In this document: one piece after another, positions 52,435 through 61,097 of the stretch
Layout: every line of letters starts with the position of its first letter
How positions within the stretch are numbered: the first letter of the stretch is position 1
Assembly: GCA_028281765.1 (NCBI GenBank)
Contig: JANQJF010000081.1
Coordinates: 39,475-103,474, forward strand
From: Planctomycetota bacterium
GTDB taxonomy: Bacteria > Planctomycetota > UBA1135 > UBA2386
Reading direction: 5' to 3'
Length of the DNA: 64,000 nucleotides
Made by a program: the position numbers and the translations under genes
The notes under the pieces: model-generated
Seen by the model: only the letters and a program-made list of their open reading frames with translations
Told to the model about the DNA's origin: nothing
Database searches by the model: none

Positions 52435-53367
52435 GTGGCGTTGTTCTTCCAGCCGCCGGCCAAGGTCAACCTGTATCTCCGCGTCGTCGGCAAGCGCCCG
52501 GACGGTTACCACGAGCTCGAGACGGTCTTCCACGCGATCGATCTCCGCGACGATCTCTACGCCGAACGGACCGACGAGCCGGGCGTCGTGCTCGAGCTCG
52601 AGAGCGACTGCGGCACCGGCCTCGCGGTGGCCGCGGGTGACGACAACCTCGTCGTGCGCGCGGCGCGTGCGTTCCTCGAAGCGGCCGGGGTCGAGGGCGG
52701 TCTGCGCTATCGATTGCGCAAGCGCATCCCGGCCGGCGGCGGGCTCGGCGGGGGCAGCTCCGACGCCGCCGCGGCGCTCTCGCTCGCCGACGCGTTGTGC
52801 GGGGAGCCGCTCGGGCCCGAGCGGCTGCACACGATCGCGGCGCGGCTCGGCGCCGACGTGCCGTTCTTCCTGCGCGGCGGCACGCAGCTCGGCGTCGGGA
52901 CCGGCACCGAGCTGTCATCACTCGCCGATCAGGACCTGCGCTTTTTGATCGTGCTGCCCGAGTTCGGGACCTCCACGGTCGAGGTCTACAAAAACTATGG
53001 ACCGCATTTGCATGACGGCGTGGAGTCTCCTAGCATTTCGGATATCGAAGCCCAATTCTCACAAGGGATTAGGTTGGCATCGATCCTGAGAAATGATCTC
53101 CACGCCGCAGCGACGAGTGCATACCCGGCACTCGAACGGTTGCAGCGTCGCATCACCGAACTCGGGTTCCCAGCGCTCACGCTGTCGGGTAGCGGCTCTT
53201 CGATGTTCCTCGCATTCCGTGCGGAGGAGCGCGAAGCGCAGGCCCAGGCGGAGGCCGCGGTGCGATCGATCGCCACCGCGGAGTCGATGTCTGTCATACT
53301 GGCTGCCTCCGCACGTCGCGAACTTCCGCGAGACGTGCCTTGGCCCGACAACGAACCGACCGGGTAA
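52435..53367 (+). CDS. ispE: 4-diphosphocytidyl-2-C-methyl-D-erythritol kinase
   Basis: A 310-residue GHMP kinase of the MEP isoprenoid pathway, phosphorylating CDP-methylerythritol at the 2-position. Motifs are PPAKVNLYLRVVGKRPDGYH, the ATP-binding IPAGGGLGGGSSDAAAAL and LSGSGSSMFLAF. The GTG at 52435, two bases after the folK-panC stop, is the only sensible start. The stretch 52980-53110 is slightly less GC-rich than the rest. spoVG follows after 21 bases; an ispE-spoVG neighbourhood also occurs in Bacillus (with purR and yabJ between). Confidence 0.94.
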   Translation: MALFFQPPAKVNLYLRVVGKRPDGYHELETVFHAIDLRDDLYAERTDEPGVVLELESDCGTGLAVAAGDDNLVVRAARAFLEAAGVEGGLRYRLRKRIPAGGGLGGGSSDAAAALSLADALCGEPLGPERLHTIAARLGADVPFFLRGGTQLGVGTGTELSSLADQDLRFLIVLPEFGTSTVEVYKNYGPHLHDGVESPSISDIEAQFSQGIRLASILRNDLHAAATSAYPALERLQRRITELGFPALTLSGSGSSMFLAFRAEEREAQAQAEAAVRSIATAESMSVILAASARRELPRDVPWPDNEPTG

Positions 53368-53388
53368 TCCACACCACCGGGGGTAGGG

Positions 53389-53925
53389 ATGGGGCTCAAG
53401 ATCACTGAGATTCGCGTCAAGCTGACGGCCGACCCGCGCAACAAGCTCAAAGCTTATTGCAGCGTGACGTTCGAGAACTCGTTCGTCGTCCGCGATCTCA
53501 AGATCATCGAGGGCGCCAAGGGACCGTTCATCGCGATGCCGAGCCGCAAGCTCGCCGACCGATGCTCGCGGTGTGGGCACAAGAACAACCTGCGGGCGCA
53601 CTTCTGCAACCAGTGCGGCCAGCGACTCGATCCCGAACGCGCGGATCGCGACGTGCGCGGTCGCGCGCGCTTGCACGCGGACCTCGCGCACCCGATCAAC
53701 AGCGACTGCCGGATCCAGCTGCACAAAGCGATCGTGTCCGCGTACATGGACGAACTCGAACAATCGAAGAAGGCCGGGTACAAACCGAAGACGTTCGACG
53801 ACTTCGACGACGACGACTTCATCGATGACGAGTACCTCCACGAGCTCATGCGCCGCAAGCAGGAGCGCGAAAAGCACCGGCGCGACGACGGCGGTGCCGA
53901 GCTGGCGGGCGGCGCGAGCGGGTAG
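53389..53925 (+). CDS. spoVG: SpoVG-family RNA/DNA-binding regulator with zinc ribbon
   Basis: A 178-residue protein. The SpoVG core is clear: ITEIRVKLTADPRNKLKAYC, VRDLKIIEGAKGPFIAMPSR. In place of the short family loop there is a zinc ribbon with CSRCGHKNNLRAHFCNQCG (Cys 59, 62, 73, 76). The core resumes with HADLAHPINSDCR. The C-terminal part is long and acidic (FDDFDDDDFIDDEYL), then basic. SpoVG proteins bind nucleic acids and act as global post-transcriptional regulators in several phyla. The GGGGTAGGG just before the ATG is a strong ribosome-binding site. Confidence 0.9.
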   Translation: MGLKITEIRVKLTADPRNKLKAYCSVTFENSFVVRDLKIIEGAKGPFIAMPSRKLADRCSRCGHKNNLRAHFCNQCGQRLDPERADRDVRGRARLHADLAHPINSDCRIQLHKAIVSAYMDELEQSKKAGYKPKTFDDFDDDDFIDDEYLHELMRRKQEREKHRRDDGGAELAGGASG

Positions 53926-53958
53926 CGCTCCCGAGCCGCGCTGGTCGGGGGCGTCGGG

Positions 53959-54816
53959 ATGAAGTCTCTCGCGGTGATCGGTCCCGGGCGCCTCGGCAGC
54001 GCGCTCGGCCGCCGGCTCGTCGACGCGGGCGTCGAGCTCACGGGGTTCGTCGGCCGTTCCGAAGGTTCCGCCGAGCGCGCGGTGGCGTTCTGTGGCGCCG
54101 GACGCGTGCTCGGCGCGGACGAGCTCGGCGGTGCCGCTGCCGTCCTCGTCGGCGTCGGGGACGACGACCTCGAGCCGACGGTCGCGGCGCTCGTCGCCGC
54201 GGGGATTCGCGCCGCGACAGGCGCGCTGTGGCTGCACGCGAGCGGCTACCACGATCGGGCGGTGCTCGCGCCGATCGCCGACCGGACGGCCATCCTGCAT
54301 CCGCTGTGTCCGATTCCGGATCCCGCAACCGGATACGCGGCGCTCGATGGCGCGCTCATCAGCGTCGACGCGGATCCCGCGGACGCCCCGGGTCTGCACG
54401 ATCTCGCGCGTCGCGCGCGGCTGCAGCCGCTCGCGCTCGCGGCCGGCGCGGATCGCACGACCTACCACGCCGCGTGCGCGCTCGCCGCGAACGGCGCGAC
54501 GGCGCTGCACGATCTCGCGGCGGGGCTCTTCGCCGCCGTGTTCGAGTCGGCGGACGCGAACCGCGCGACGAGCGCGTTGATGCGGCAGGCCGTCGAGCTG
54601 AGCGCGCAGCACGGCTCTCGCGCCGCGCTGTCCGGGCCGGTCGCACGCGGTGACCGCGACGTCGTCGCGGGCCATCTCGATTCGCTTCGCGATCCGGACG
54701 CGCGCTCGGTCTACGCTGGGCTGATGCGTCGAGCCGTCGACATGGCCGTGAACCACGGATCGCTCGATCCCGAGCGCGCGGCGGAGCTGCGCGCCCTGCT
54801 GGAGCGCGATGGCTGA
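53959..54816 (+). CDS. Rossmann-fold/DUF2520 dehydrogenase-like protein
   Basis: A 285-residue NAD(P)-binding protein. The N-terminal dinucleotide motif is AVIGPGRLGSALGRRL; the C-terminal half (about 130-285) is helical and resembles DUF2520, which is paired with this fold in ketopantoate-reductase-like or pyrroline-carboxylate-reductase-like proteins. ILHPLCPIPDP is a typical link segment. Substrate unknown; since panC lies close, a role in pantoate formation can be suggested but is unproven. Its end overlaps the start of aroDE by 8 bases. Confidence 0.78.
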   Translation: MKSLAVIGPGRLGSALGRRLVDAGVELTGFVGRSEGSAERAVAFCGAGRVLGADELGGAAAVLVGVGDDDLEPTVAALVAAGIRAATGALWLHASGYHDRAVLAPIADRTAILHPLCPIPDPATGYAALDGALISVDADPADAPGLHDLARRARLQPLALAAGADRTTYHAACALAANGATALHDLAAGLFAAVFESADANRATSALMRQAVELSAQHGSRAALSGPVARGDRDVVAGHLDSLRDPDARSVYAGLMRRAVDMAVNHGSLDPERAAELRALLERDG

Positions 54817-56281
54817 GATCATCGCGAGCGTCCTCGCCGAGAGCGTCGAGCAGGTTCGGTCGGCCGCGCGCCGCGCGGCGATGTCCGGTGCCGACTGGCT
54901 CGAGCTCCGTCTCGACACGTGGTCGCACGACGAATCGGTCGAGGAGCTCGTCGAAGTGGTCGGCCTCCCGCTGCTGCTGAGCTGCCGCACCCCGGAGGAC
55001 GGCGGCGGTTATCGCGGCACGCTCGGAGAACGCCGCGAGCTGTTCGAGCGCGGCCTCGACGCCGGCGCGCGCGCGGTCGACCTCGAGCTCTGGGAAGAAT
55101 GGTCGCCACGCTCGGATCATCTGGTCATCCGTTCGCACCACGACTTCAAGGGGGTGACCCCGGACCTGCGCGGCATCCGCGATCGGCTCCTCGACCGCGG
55201 TGACGTCGCGAAGGTCGTCTGCATGGCCCACGATCTCGTCGACGCCGGGCCGCTGCTCGAGCTGCTCGCGAGCAGTGACCCCGAACGCGAGCCGACCGTC
55301 GCGTTCGCGATGGGACAGCGGGCGATGGCGTCGCGGGTGCTCAGCTGTGCGCTCGGCGCGCCGTACGTCTACGCGATGCTCGACGACGGCACGGAAACCG
55401 CGCCCGGTCAGCTGCCTGTCAGTCTCGTCTCCGGACTCTATCGGGCCCGGAACCTCGGTCCGCAGACGCGCATCGGCGGCGTGCTCGGCGATCCCGCGCG
55501 CCACTCTCTCGGCCCGTGGCTGCACAACCGCGCGATGCGGGCGGTCGGGATGGATGCGGTCTACCTGCCGTTCGAGACGTCGCGGCCGCGCGAGCTGTTC
55601 GACCTCCTGCCGAGTCGCCGCCTCGTCGGCCTCTCGGTCACGGCGCCGCACAAGCAAGCCGTCGCGGAGATGTGCCATCGCCTGACGCCCGAGGCCGAGG
55701 CGACCGCCGCGATCAACACGCTGACGTTCGACGCCCACGGGGTGCTCGTCGGGCACAACACGGACGTGCACGGCGTGCGTGCCGCGTTCGAACGGGCCGG
55801 CTGGCAGAACGGCAAGTCCGGCGTTGGAGTCGTGATCGGTGGCGGCGGGGCCGCGCGCGCGGGAGCCGTCGCCCTGCGCGACATGGGGCTCGACGTGATG
55901 ATCCTGACGCGGACGCTCGATCGCGTGCGCGACTTCGCTTCGGAGCAGGGCTTCGTCGTCGGCGCCCTCCGCGCGGATCTGCTCGAGCGCACCGCCCCGC
56001 TCGCCGTCGTGCACGCGACCCCGGTCGGCAGTCCGGCCGGTCCGGCGGGGCGCGTGCTCCCCGACTGGTCTCCCCGTCCCGGCTGCTTCGTGCTCGACAT
56101 GGTCTACCAGCCGCGCGAGACGGAGCTCCTGCGGGCCGTCGCGGCGGCGGGCGGCGTCCCGGTCTACGGAATGGACATGTTCTTGGCGCAGGCCGCGGAG
56201 CAGGTCGCGTGCATGCTCGGAGAGGCCGTCTCCGTCGACACCCTCCGCGGCTACCTCGCCGGGATGGACCTCGATGGCTGA
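54809..56281 (+). CDS. aroDE: Bifunctional 3-dehydroquinate dehydratase/shikimate dehydrogenase
   Basis: A 490-residue fusion of two successive shikimate-pathway enzymes. Residues 1-~215 are type I dehydroquinase: LELRLD (Glu), RSHHDFKG (His 111, general base) and DVAKVV (Schiff-base Lys 135). Residues ~220-490 are shikimate dehydrogenase: GVLGDPARHSLGPWLHN, SVTAPHKQAV (catalytic Lys), AAINTL, GHNTDVHG (catalytic Asp), and NADP motif VIGGGGAARAGAVAL. In the shikimate-binding SxS motif the second Ser is Gly (Gly 235). GGAG precedes the ATG. Overlaps the previous gene by 8 bases and aroK by 8. Confidence 0.93.
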   Translation: MAEIIASVLAESVEQVRSAARRAAMSGADWLELRLDTWSHDESVEELVEVVGLPLLLSCRTPEDGGGYRGTLGERRELFERGLDAGARAVDLELWEEWSPRSDHLVIRSHHDFKGVTPDLRGIRDRLLDRGDVAKVVCMAHDLVDAGPLLELLASSDPEREPTVAFAMGQRAMASRVLSCALGAPYVYAMLDDGTETAPGQLPVSLVSGLYRARNLGPQTRIGGVLGDPARHSLGPWLHNRAMRAVGMDAVYLPFETSRPRELFDLLPSRRLVGLSVTAPHKQAVAEMCHRLTPEAEATAAINTLTFDAHGVLVGHNTDVHGVRAAFERAGWQNGKSGVGVVIGGGGAARAGAVALRDMGLDVMILTRTLDRVRDFASEQGFVVGALRADLLERTAPLAVVHATPVGSPAGPAGRVLPDWSPRPGCFVLDMVYQPRETELLRAVAAAGGVPVYGMDMFLAQAAEQVACMLGEAVSVDTLRGYLAGMDLDG

Positions 56282-56840
56282 GGCCGGCTGCGACCCACGT
56301 TGGCGAGCGGTCGTCTTCGTCGGTCCCCGCGCGAGCGGCAAGACGACGCTGGCGCGGGCCGTCGCCGCGGCGGCCGGACTCGCATTCGAGGACGCCGACG
56401 ACGCCCTCGCGGCGCGCGTCGGCATGCCGGCCGGTCAGTTTCTCCGCGACGCGGGGGAGTCCGCATTCCGGCAGCGAGAAGAGGAGGTCGTGGCGGAGCT
56501 CCTGGCCCGCGAGGCCCGCACCGTGGTCGCTCTCGGTGGGGGAGCCGTGCTCTCGGCCGCGACGCGCGCGGCGCTCCGGGCTGCGGACGTCTTCGTCGTC
56601 CACCTCGACGCCGATCCTGCCGAGCTCGCCGCGCGACAGCGGGCTGCGGCGATCGATCGCCCGGCGCTGACGGGGCTCGGCCTCGAGGACGAGGTGCGCG
56701 CGGTCCGGACCGAGCGTGCGCCGCTCTACCGCGAGGTCGCCGATCTGGAGCTGGACACCCTGGCGCACGGCATCGACGCGAGCGTCGCGCGCGTGCTCGA
56801 AGCGCTGCATCCCGGAACTCCGGGCTCCCCGAGGCTCTGA
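56274..56840 (+). CDS. aroK: Shikimate kinase
   Basis: A 188-residue P-loop kinase phosphorylating shikimate at the 3-OH. Walker A is GPRASGKTT; AFEDADDALAARVGMP gives the substrate-binding Asp; GESAFRQREEEV contains the substrate Arg; GGGAVL is the glycine-rich loop; RPALTG is the lid Arg; and APLYREVADLELDT closes the fold. Length is normal. The start overlaps aroDE by eight bases, so the three steps encoded by aroDE and aroK are made from one message. Confidence 0.92.
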   Translation: MAEAGCDPRWRAVVFVGPRASGKTTLARAVAAAAGLAFEDADDALAARVGMPAGQFLRDAGESAFRQREEEVVAELLAREARTVVALGGGAVLSAATRAALRAADVFVVHLDADPAELAARQRAAAIDRPALTGLGLEDEVRAVRTERAPLYREVADLELDTLAHGIDASVARVLEALHPGTPGSPRL

Positions 56841-56900
56841 AGTCTCGAAACGGCGGCGCCGAATCGCCACTGGGACGGGGGTCGGCCCGCGGTCGGGCCA

Positions 56901-56925
56901 GCGACCGAACCAGCCGTTCGGTCGC
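56901..56925 (+). terminator. Hairpin after the aroK gene
   Basis: GCGACCGAAC (56901-56910) pairs perfectly with GTTCGGTCGC (56916-56925) over a 5-base loop, 61 bases past aroK. It is the likely end of the long biosynthetic transcript, though a T tract is only suggested by GGGTTTGAG a few bases on. Confidence 0.55.
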
Positions 56926-56974
56926 GTGCCGGGTTTGAGACCGAGCGCGCAAATGTCGAAACAAGAAACCGAAG

Positions 56975-57000
56975 GCCGAACCGCGTAGACTGGGTTCGGC
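56975..57000 (+). promoter_or_regulatory. Hairpin in the leader of the HEAT-like gene
   Basis: GCCGAACC (56975-56982) pairs with GGTTCGGC (56993-57000). It lies 74 bases before the ATG of the next gene, so it may be in its promoter or 5' leader. The phrase CGCCGAATCGCC flanks the gap at about 56856 and 57027, which may be chance. Confidence 0.35.
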
Positions 57001-57073
57001 AGGGACCGGTGAGTCGTCGCGCCGGTCGCCGAATCGCCCTTGCGGAGGGGCTTTCGACATCTCGGAGTGCTGC

Positions 57074-59797
57074 ATGACCCATCTGCTGTCGTTCGCGTTG
57101 GCTCTCACGGTCGGGACCGTGACCCCGTCGACGGATGACCCGTCGCGGCCGGAAGGCGCCACCAACTCGAACACGAACGTTCAGCAGGGTCCTGGGAGTA
57201 CTCAAGACGTCGCCGACCGCATCGCCGATCTCCGCCGCGTGCTCCTCCAACCCGGCCCTGAGGTCCGCGAGCAGCGGGAGTCGGCGGTCGACGAGCTGCT
57301 GCTCATGGCCGATCGCCGCGCACACGTCGTGCTGTGCGAGATGCTGAGCAAGCGTGCCGAGGCCCCGGTCGGTCTGACCGCGCGCATCCTCGACAGCCTG
57401 GAGCGCAAGTGGCGCCAGCCGCGCGATCCGGTGTTCGGCGAGGCCAACGCCGAGCGCGCCGGCCTGCACCGCCTCTACGCGACGACGCTCGTGCGCGTGT
57501 TCGACCGCGACCCCGCGATCGCGCCCGCCGGCCACCCGCACGCCGCGACCCAGGAGCTGGTCTGGCGATGCTTCCGCGCGCTGCTGCCCGCGGATCGCAA
57601 GCGCGTCTTCGACACGCTGACGAGCGCGGGTGACGACGCGCAGCGACGCCTGACGATGTGGGCGATCGCCGGGAGTCGCGATCTGGGCGCCGCGCCGTTC
57701 TTGGCGAAAGCGCTCGACGACGGCGGCGTGACCGGGTCGACCGCGCGCGCCGCGCTGTCGATGCTGACGTTCGTCGAAGGATCGTTCGGGTCGCTCGCCG
57801 AGTTCCAGAAGTGGTACGCCGCGAATCGCGATCGCCGCTACGTGGACCTCGCCGAAGCGGCCGCGCGATCCCGCAATGAGTCGGCGCAGACCCGGCGCAG
57901 CGCGCTCGAAGCGCAGCTCATCACCGCGCTCGTCGCCGCAGAAGAAGTCGACTGGAAGCAGGTCGCGGGGATCCTGCGTCGTCCGGCGACAGCCGCGGCG
58001 ATGGTGACCTTTCTCCAGCACCTGCACGCCGCGCTCGCGAACAAGACGTCACTCGGCGGTTCGCCCGAGGATCGGCTGTCGCTCGTCAAGACGCTGGTTG
58101 CGACGCTCGACTCGGGCCTGCGTTCGGAAGACCTCGGCCTGCGTCTCGAAGTCCTCGCGCGACTGGTCGTCAACGGCGAAGCCGACGCGTCCGGCGTCGT
58201 CGAGCGCCTCGTCGCGGGTCTCTCCCACGAGGACGTCGTCGTGCGCGTCGCCGCGCTGCGCGGGCTGACCCAGCACTTCTCGACTTCGAACCGGCGCGTC
58301 GTCGTCGCGGCGGGACTCGCTGCGCTCGAATCCGGCGAGCTGAAGATCGTAGAAGGCGCTCTGTCGTGTCTCGGTCAGCGCAATTGGGTCGCGCCGTCTG
58401 CCGGCGAGGCTGCGGACGCGCAGGCGTGGCACACGTTCTTGGATCGCGTGCTCGTTCCGAGCCTCCCGCTGGAGTTCAAGGAGCTCGCGATCGAAGTCGC
58501 CGTCCAGCCGACGGCGGAGAAGACGCGTTCGCCGCAGTCGTTCGATCTGCTGATGAACGTCGTGTCCGCGGAGCGCAAGCTCGAGGTCACCGTGCGGCAG
58601 CAGGCGCTGAGTGGTCTGCGACTGTTCACCGAGGACGAGGCGCGGGCCGATCGCTACGTCCGCTTCGTCGCTGGGCTCATGGTCGACGACGAGCCGTCCG
58701 AGATCCGCGCGTCCGCCGCGCGCATGCTCGGCACGCTGCCCGAGGGCAGCCGTAAGACGCGTGATGAAGTCTGGGTGCCGCTCGTCGTCAAGAACGTCGG
58801 CGGTCGCCTCGCGGTCGAGACCGAGGAGGCGCCGATGCGCGCCGCGCTCGATTGCCTGATGAAGCTCGCGGGTGGTCCGGAGAGTCCGACCAACGTGATC
58901 GGCAAGTTCAGCGGTGCGGTCGAGGCGTACCTCGCGACCGAAGAGTCGGCGCGCAAGCCGTTCCAGCGCGAGGTCCTCGTCGAAGGTCTGCGTCGTCTCG
59001 GCGCTGTGGACCGCCGCCCGATCGGACAGTGGACGCGCGCGGCGAGCGGGCTCGCGCGACTCGAGGACCGCACGGCGCTGCGATTCGTCCTGGATCGTCA
59101 GCGCGTCAGCGAACTCAAGGACCGCGACGGCGCTTCGGTCGTCGCGGCCTGGAGACTGGTGGTCGAGGCCGGGTTGCTGAAGCCCGCCGATCGCACGTGG
59201 CGCTCGAACGCGACCGAAGCCGCGCAGGTCGAGCTCGCGTTCTCCGAGCTGGAGCGCCTGAAGGAGCTGCCGGACGAGGCGCGTCACCGCGCGCTCCGCG
59301 TCGTGGTGCTCGCCGCGCTCGACAAGCAGGACGACGTCCTGACGCGCGGCAAGGATGCGCTCAGCAAGCAGGACCGCCCGCTCGATCGCGCCGAGCGGGA
59401 CGCCATCACGACCGCGGTCGCGAGCGCCCACCTCGCGAAGAGCCAGCTCGTCGACGCCGCCGCGATGCTCGACACGCTCGAGGACAAGGCCGCGCCGAGC
59501 GCACTCCGAATCCGCACCGACCTCGCGCGCGCGCACATGGGCCGCAACGAATACGGCAGCGCGAGCACCGTGATCCAGGTCGCGCTCGTCGCCACGCCCG
59601 AAGAGAATCCGGCCTTCCCCGAGCGCTTCCTCGTCGCGCAGGAGGCCCAGTTCCGCACCAACCCCAAGGGCAACGCCGCCAAGGTGGCCGAGGCGCTCCG
59701 TGCGCGCCGGGGGATGTTCACCGCGGAATCCACGCCGGCGCCGCTGAAGGCGCAGTTTGCCGCGCTGCTGGCCGAGGTCGAGAAGGCCCAGGGCTAG
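57074..59797 (+). CDS. Large secreted HEAT/TPR-like repeat protein
   Basis: A 907-residue, almost all-helical protein with a short signal peptide (MTHLLSFALALTVGTVTPS). Repeated two-helix units fit HEAT repeats (about 200-600; for instance VVVRVAALRGLTQHFS, EIRASAARMLGTLPEG) and the last 200 residues look like TPR. No active-site motif is seen. A periplasmic scaffold role is inferred, similar in type to the TPR proteins at the left end of the window. GGAG precedes the ATG. The tRNA gene follows after 82 bases. Confidence 0.75.
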   Translation: MTHLLSFALALTVGTVTPSTDDPSRPEGATNSNTNVQQGPGSTQDVADRIADLRRVLLQPGPEVREQRESAVDELLLMADRRAHVVLCEMLSKRAEAPVGLTARILDSLERKWRQPRDPVFGEANAERAGLHRLYATTLVRVFDRDPAIAPAGHPHAATQELVWRCFRALLPADRKRVFDTLTSAGDDAQRRLTMWAIAGSRDLGAAPFLAKALDDGGVTGSTARAALSMLTFVEGSFGSLAEFQKWYAANRDRRYVDLAEAAARSRNESAQTRRSALEAQLITALVAAEEVDWKQVAGILRRPATAAAMVTFLQHLHAALANKTSLGGSPEDRLSLVKTLVATLDSGLRSEDLGLRLEVLARLVVNGEADASGVVERLVAGLSHEDVVVRVAALRGLTQHFSTSNRRVVVAAGLAALESGELKIVEGALSCLGQRNWVAPSAGEAADAQAWHTFLDRVLVPSLPLEFKELAIEVAVQPTAEKTRSPQSFDLLMNVVSAERKLEVTVRQQALSGLRLFTEDEARADRYVRFVAGLMVDDEPSEIRASAARMLGTLPEGSRKTRDEVWVPLVVKNVGGRLAVETEEAPMRAALDCLMKLAGGPESPTNVIGKFSGAVEAYLATEESARKPFQREVLVEGLRRLGAVDRRPIGQWTRAASGLARLEDRTALRFVLDRQRVSELKDRDGASVVAAWRLVVEAGLLKPADRTWRSNATEAAQVELAFSELERLKELPDEARHRALRVVVLAALDKQDDVLTRGKDALSKQDRPLDRAERDAITTAVASAHLAKSQLVDAAAMLDTLEDKAAPSALRIRTDLARAHMGRNEYGSASTVIQVALVATPEENPAFPERFLVAQEAQFRTNPKGNAAKVAEALRARRGMFTAESTPAPLKAQFAALLAEVEKAQG

Positions 59798-59879
59798 GGC
59801 CCGGCCGGTCAGGCCGGGAAAACTTTCGGCTAGCCTTGCTTTCGTTCCCGCGCGTCGTAAGTTTCGTCGCTCGCACCAC

Positions 59880-59953
<74 letters not shown>

Positions 59954-59965
59954 ACTGATGTGACT

Positions 59966-60008
59966 CTGGACGGACAGGCATCTTATGGCTGTCCGTCCAG
60001 TTTCCTTT
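59966..60008 (+). terminator. Terminator after tRNA-fMet
   Basis: CTGGACGGACAG (59966-59977) pairs perfectly with CTGTCCGTCCAG (59989-60000) over an 11-base loop, followed by TTTCCTTT. It is 12 bases beyond the tRNA and is the expected factor-independent stop for that transcript. Confidence 0.88.
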
Positions 60009-60080
60009 AACGAGGGCTCACGCGAGAGTGTGACCAGATCGTGACCGGGAGACGGGGCAGGCGGCCGGAAAGGCAGCCTG

Positions 60081-61097
60081 ATGAGGGTGACGATCTACCG
60101 GCGAGGCCGGACTTGGTGGGCGAACTGGACGGAGAATGGGCAGCGATTTCGCAGGAGTCTCGGGACCGGGAATCGAAAGATTGCACAGGATGCGGCGCAC
60201 GCTCTGGAGCACGAGTTGCGGACCGGTGGCACCGATGCGGGTCCCAAGCGGGTGTCGATCAGCGAGCTGCGAGATGCTTACGAGGAGTGGTCCCGAGCGA
60301 ACAAACGGCCCCGGACCGTCCTGAACGACAAAGGCCGGCTCGATGCGTTCTTCGCGGACGTAGTGGTTTCCACGGTGAACGAGATCACCACACAGAACGT
60401 CGAGCGCTTCCTGTCGAAGCGTGCGCTCGCCGGAGCCCAGCCGGCGACCGTGTTGAGGTATCGGGAGATCCTCCATGCGTTGATGGCGTTCGCAAAGCGG
60501 ATGGGCATGGTGGAGAAGAACCCCGTGTCGGATGTGTCCCGCCCGAAGTTGCCGCGGCACGAACCCAGGTTTCTGAGCCTGGATCAGATCGACGAGCTGC
60601 TGGCGGCCGTCGACGGTGACCTCGTCGCCCCACTCGTCTCGACGATCGTGTTCGCCGGGCTTCGGAGGGAGGAGGCGTGCTGGTTGACGTGGAACGACAT
60701 CGACTCTGATCCGGCGTGCATTCGAGTTCGGGCCAAGACGGTCGATGAGGAGTCGTGGCTACCGAAGACCAAGATCGACCGGGCTGTGCCAATCTCTTCG
60801 CGGCTGCAGGCGATTTTGGCATCGCAAACGCAGAATGGGGTGATGTGGCGTTTCCCGTCGCCCGAGGGGAAACGCTGGGATCCGGACAATCTGAGCAGGC
60901 GGTTTCGCAAGCTGATGAAGGCTGCGCGGCTGCCGTGGAACATGCTGGATCTGCGGCACACATTCGGGTCGCAGCTGGCGCGGAAGGGAGTGAGTGAGTT
61001 GAAGATCGCAACGTTGATGGGTAACTCGCCGGAGATCGCTCGGCGACACTACATCCGGTTGATTCCGGCGGAGATGGCGGTTGATGTCGAGTTCTGA
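60081..61097 (+). CDS. Tyrosine recombinase/phage-type integrase
   Basis: A 338-residue integrase. An N-terminal AP2-like or arm-binding part (YRRGRTWWANWTENGQRFRR) is followed by a SAM-like core-binding domain (about 58-150) and a catalytic domain. The catalytic residues read: Arg 195 (FAGLRREEA), Lys near 231, Arg 292 (LDLRHTF) and Tyr 324 (ARRHYIRL). Two usual His positions differ: Leu 289 in place of the first His of HxLR, and Asn 315 in GN instead of GH. It stands 127 bases downstream of tRNA-fMet, its likely target. GGAAAGG precedes the ATG. It overlaps the next gene by 14 bases. Confidence 0.92.
   Translation: MRVTIYRRGRTWWANWTENGQRFRRSLGTGNRKIAQDAAHALEHELRTGGTDAGPKRVSISELRDAYEEWSRANKRPRTVLNDKGRLDAFFADVVVSTVNEITTQNVERFLSKRALAGAQPATVLRYREILHALMAFAKRMGMVEKNPVSDVSRPKLPRHEPRFLSLDQIDELLAAVDGDLVAPLVSTIVFAGLRREEACWLTWNDIDSDPACIRVRAKTVDEESWLPKTKIDRAVPISSRLQAILASQTQNGVMWRFPSPEGKRWDPDNLSRRFRKLMKAARLPWNMLDLRHTFGSQLARKGVSELKIATLMGNSPEIARRHYIRLIPAEMAVDVEF

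Noticed and set aside
53059..54990. A 643-codon minus-strand open frame
   Set aside because: It lies opposite ispE, spoVG and the DUF2520-type gene, all with strong family motifs.
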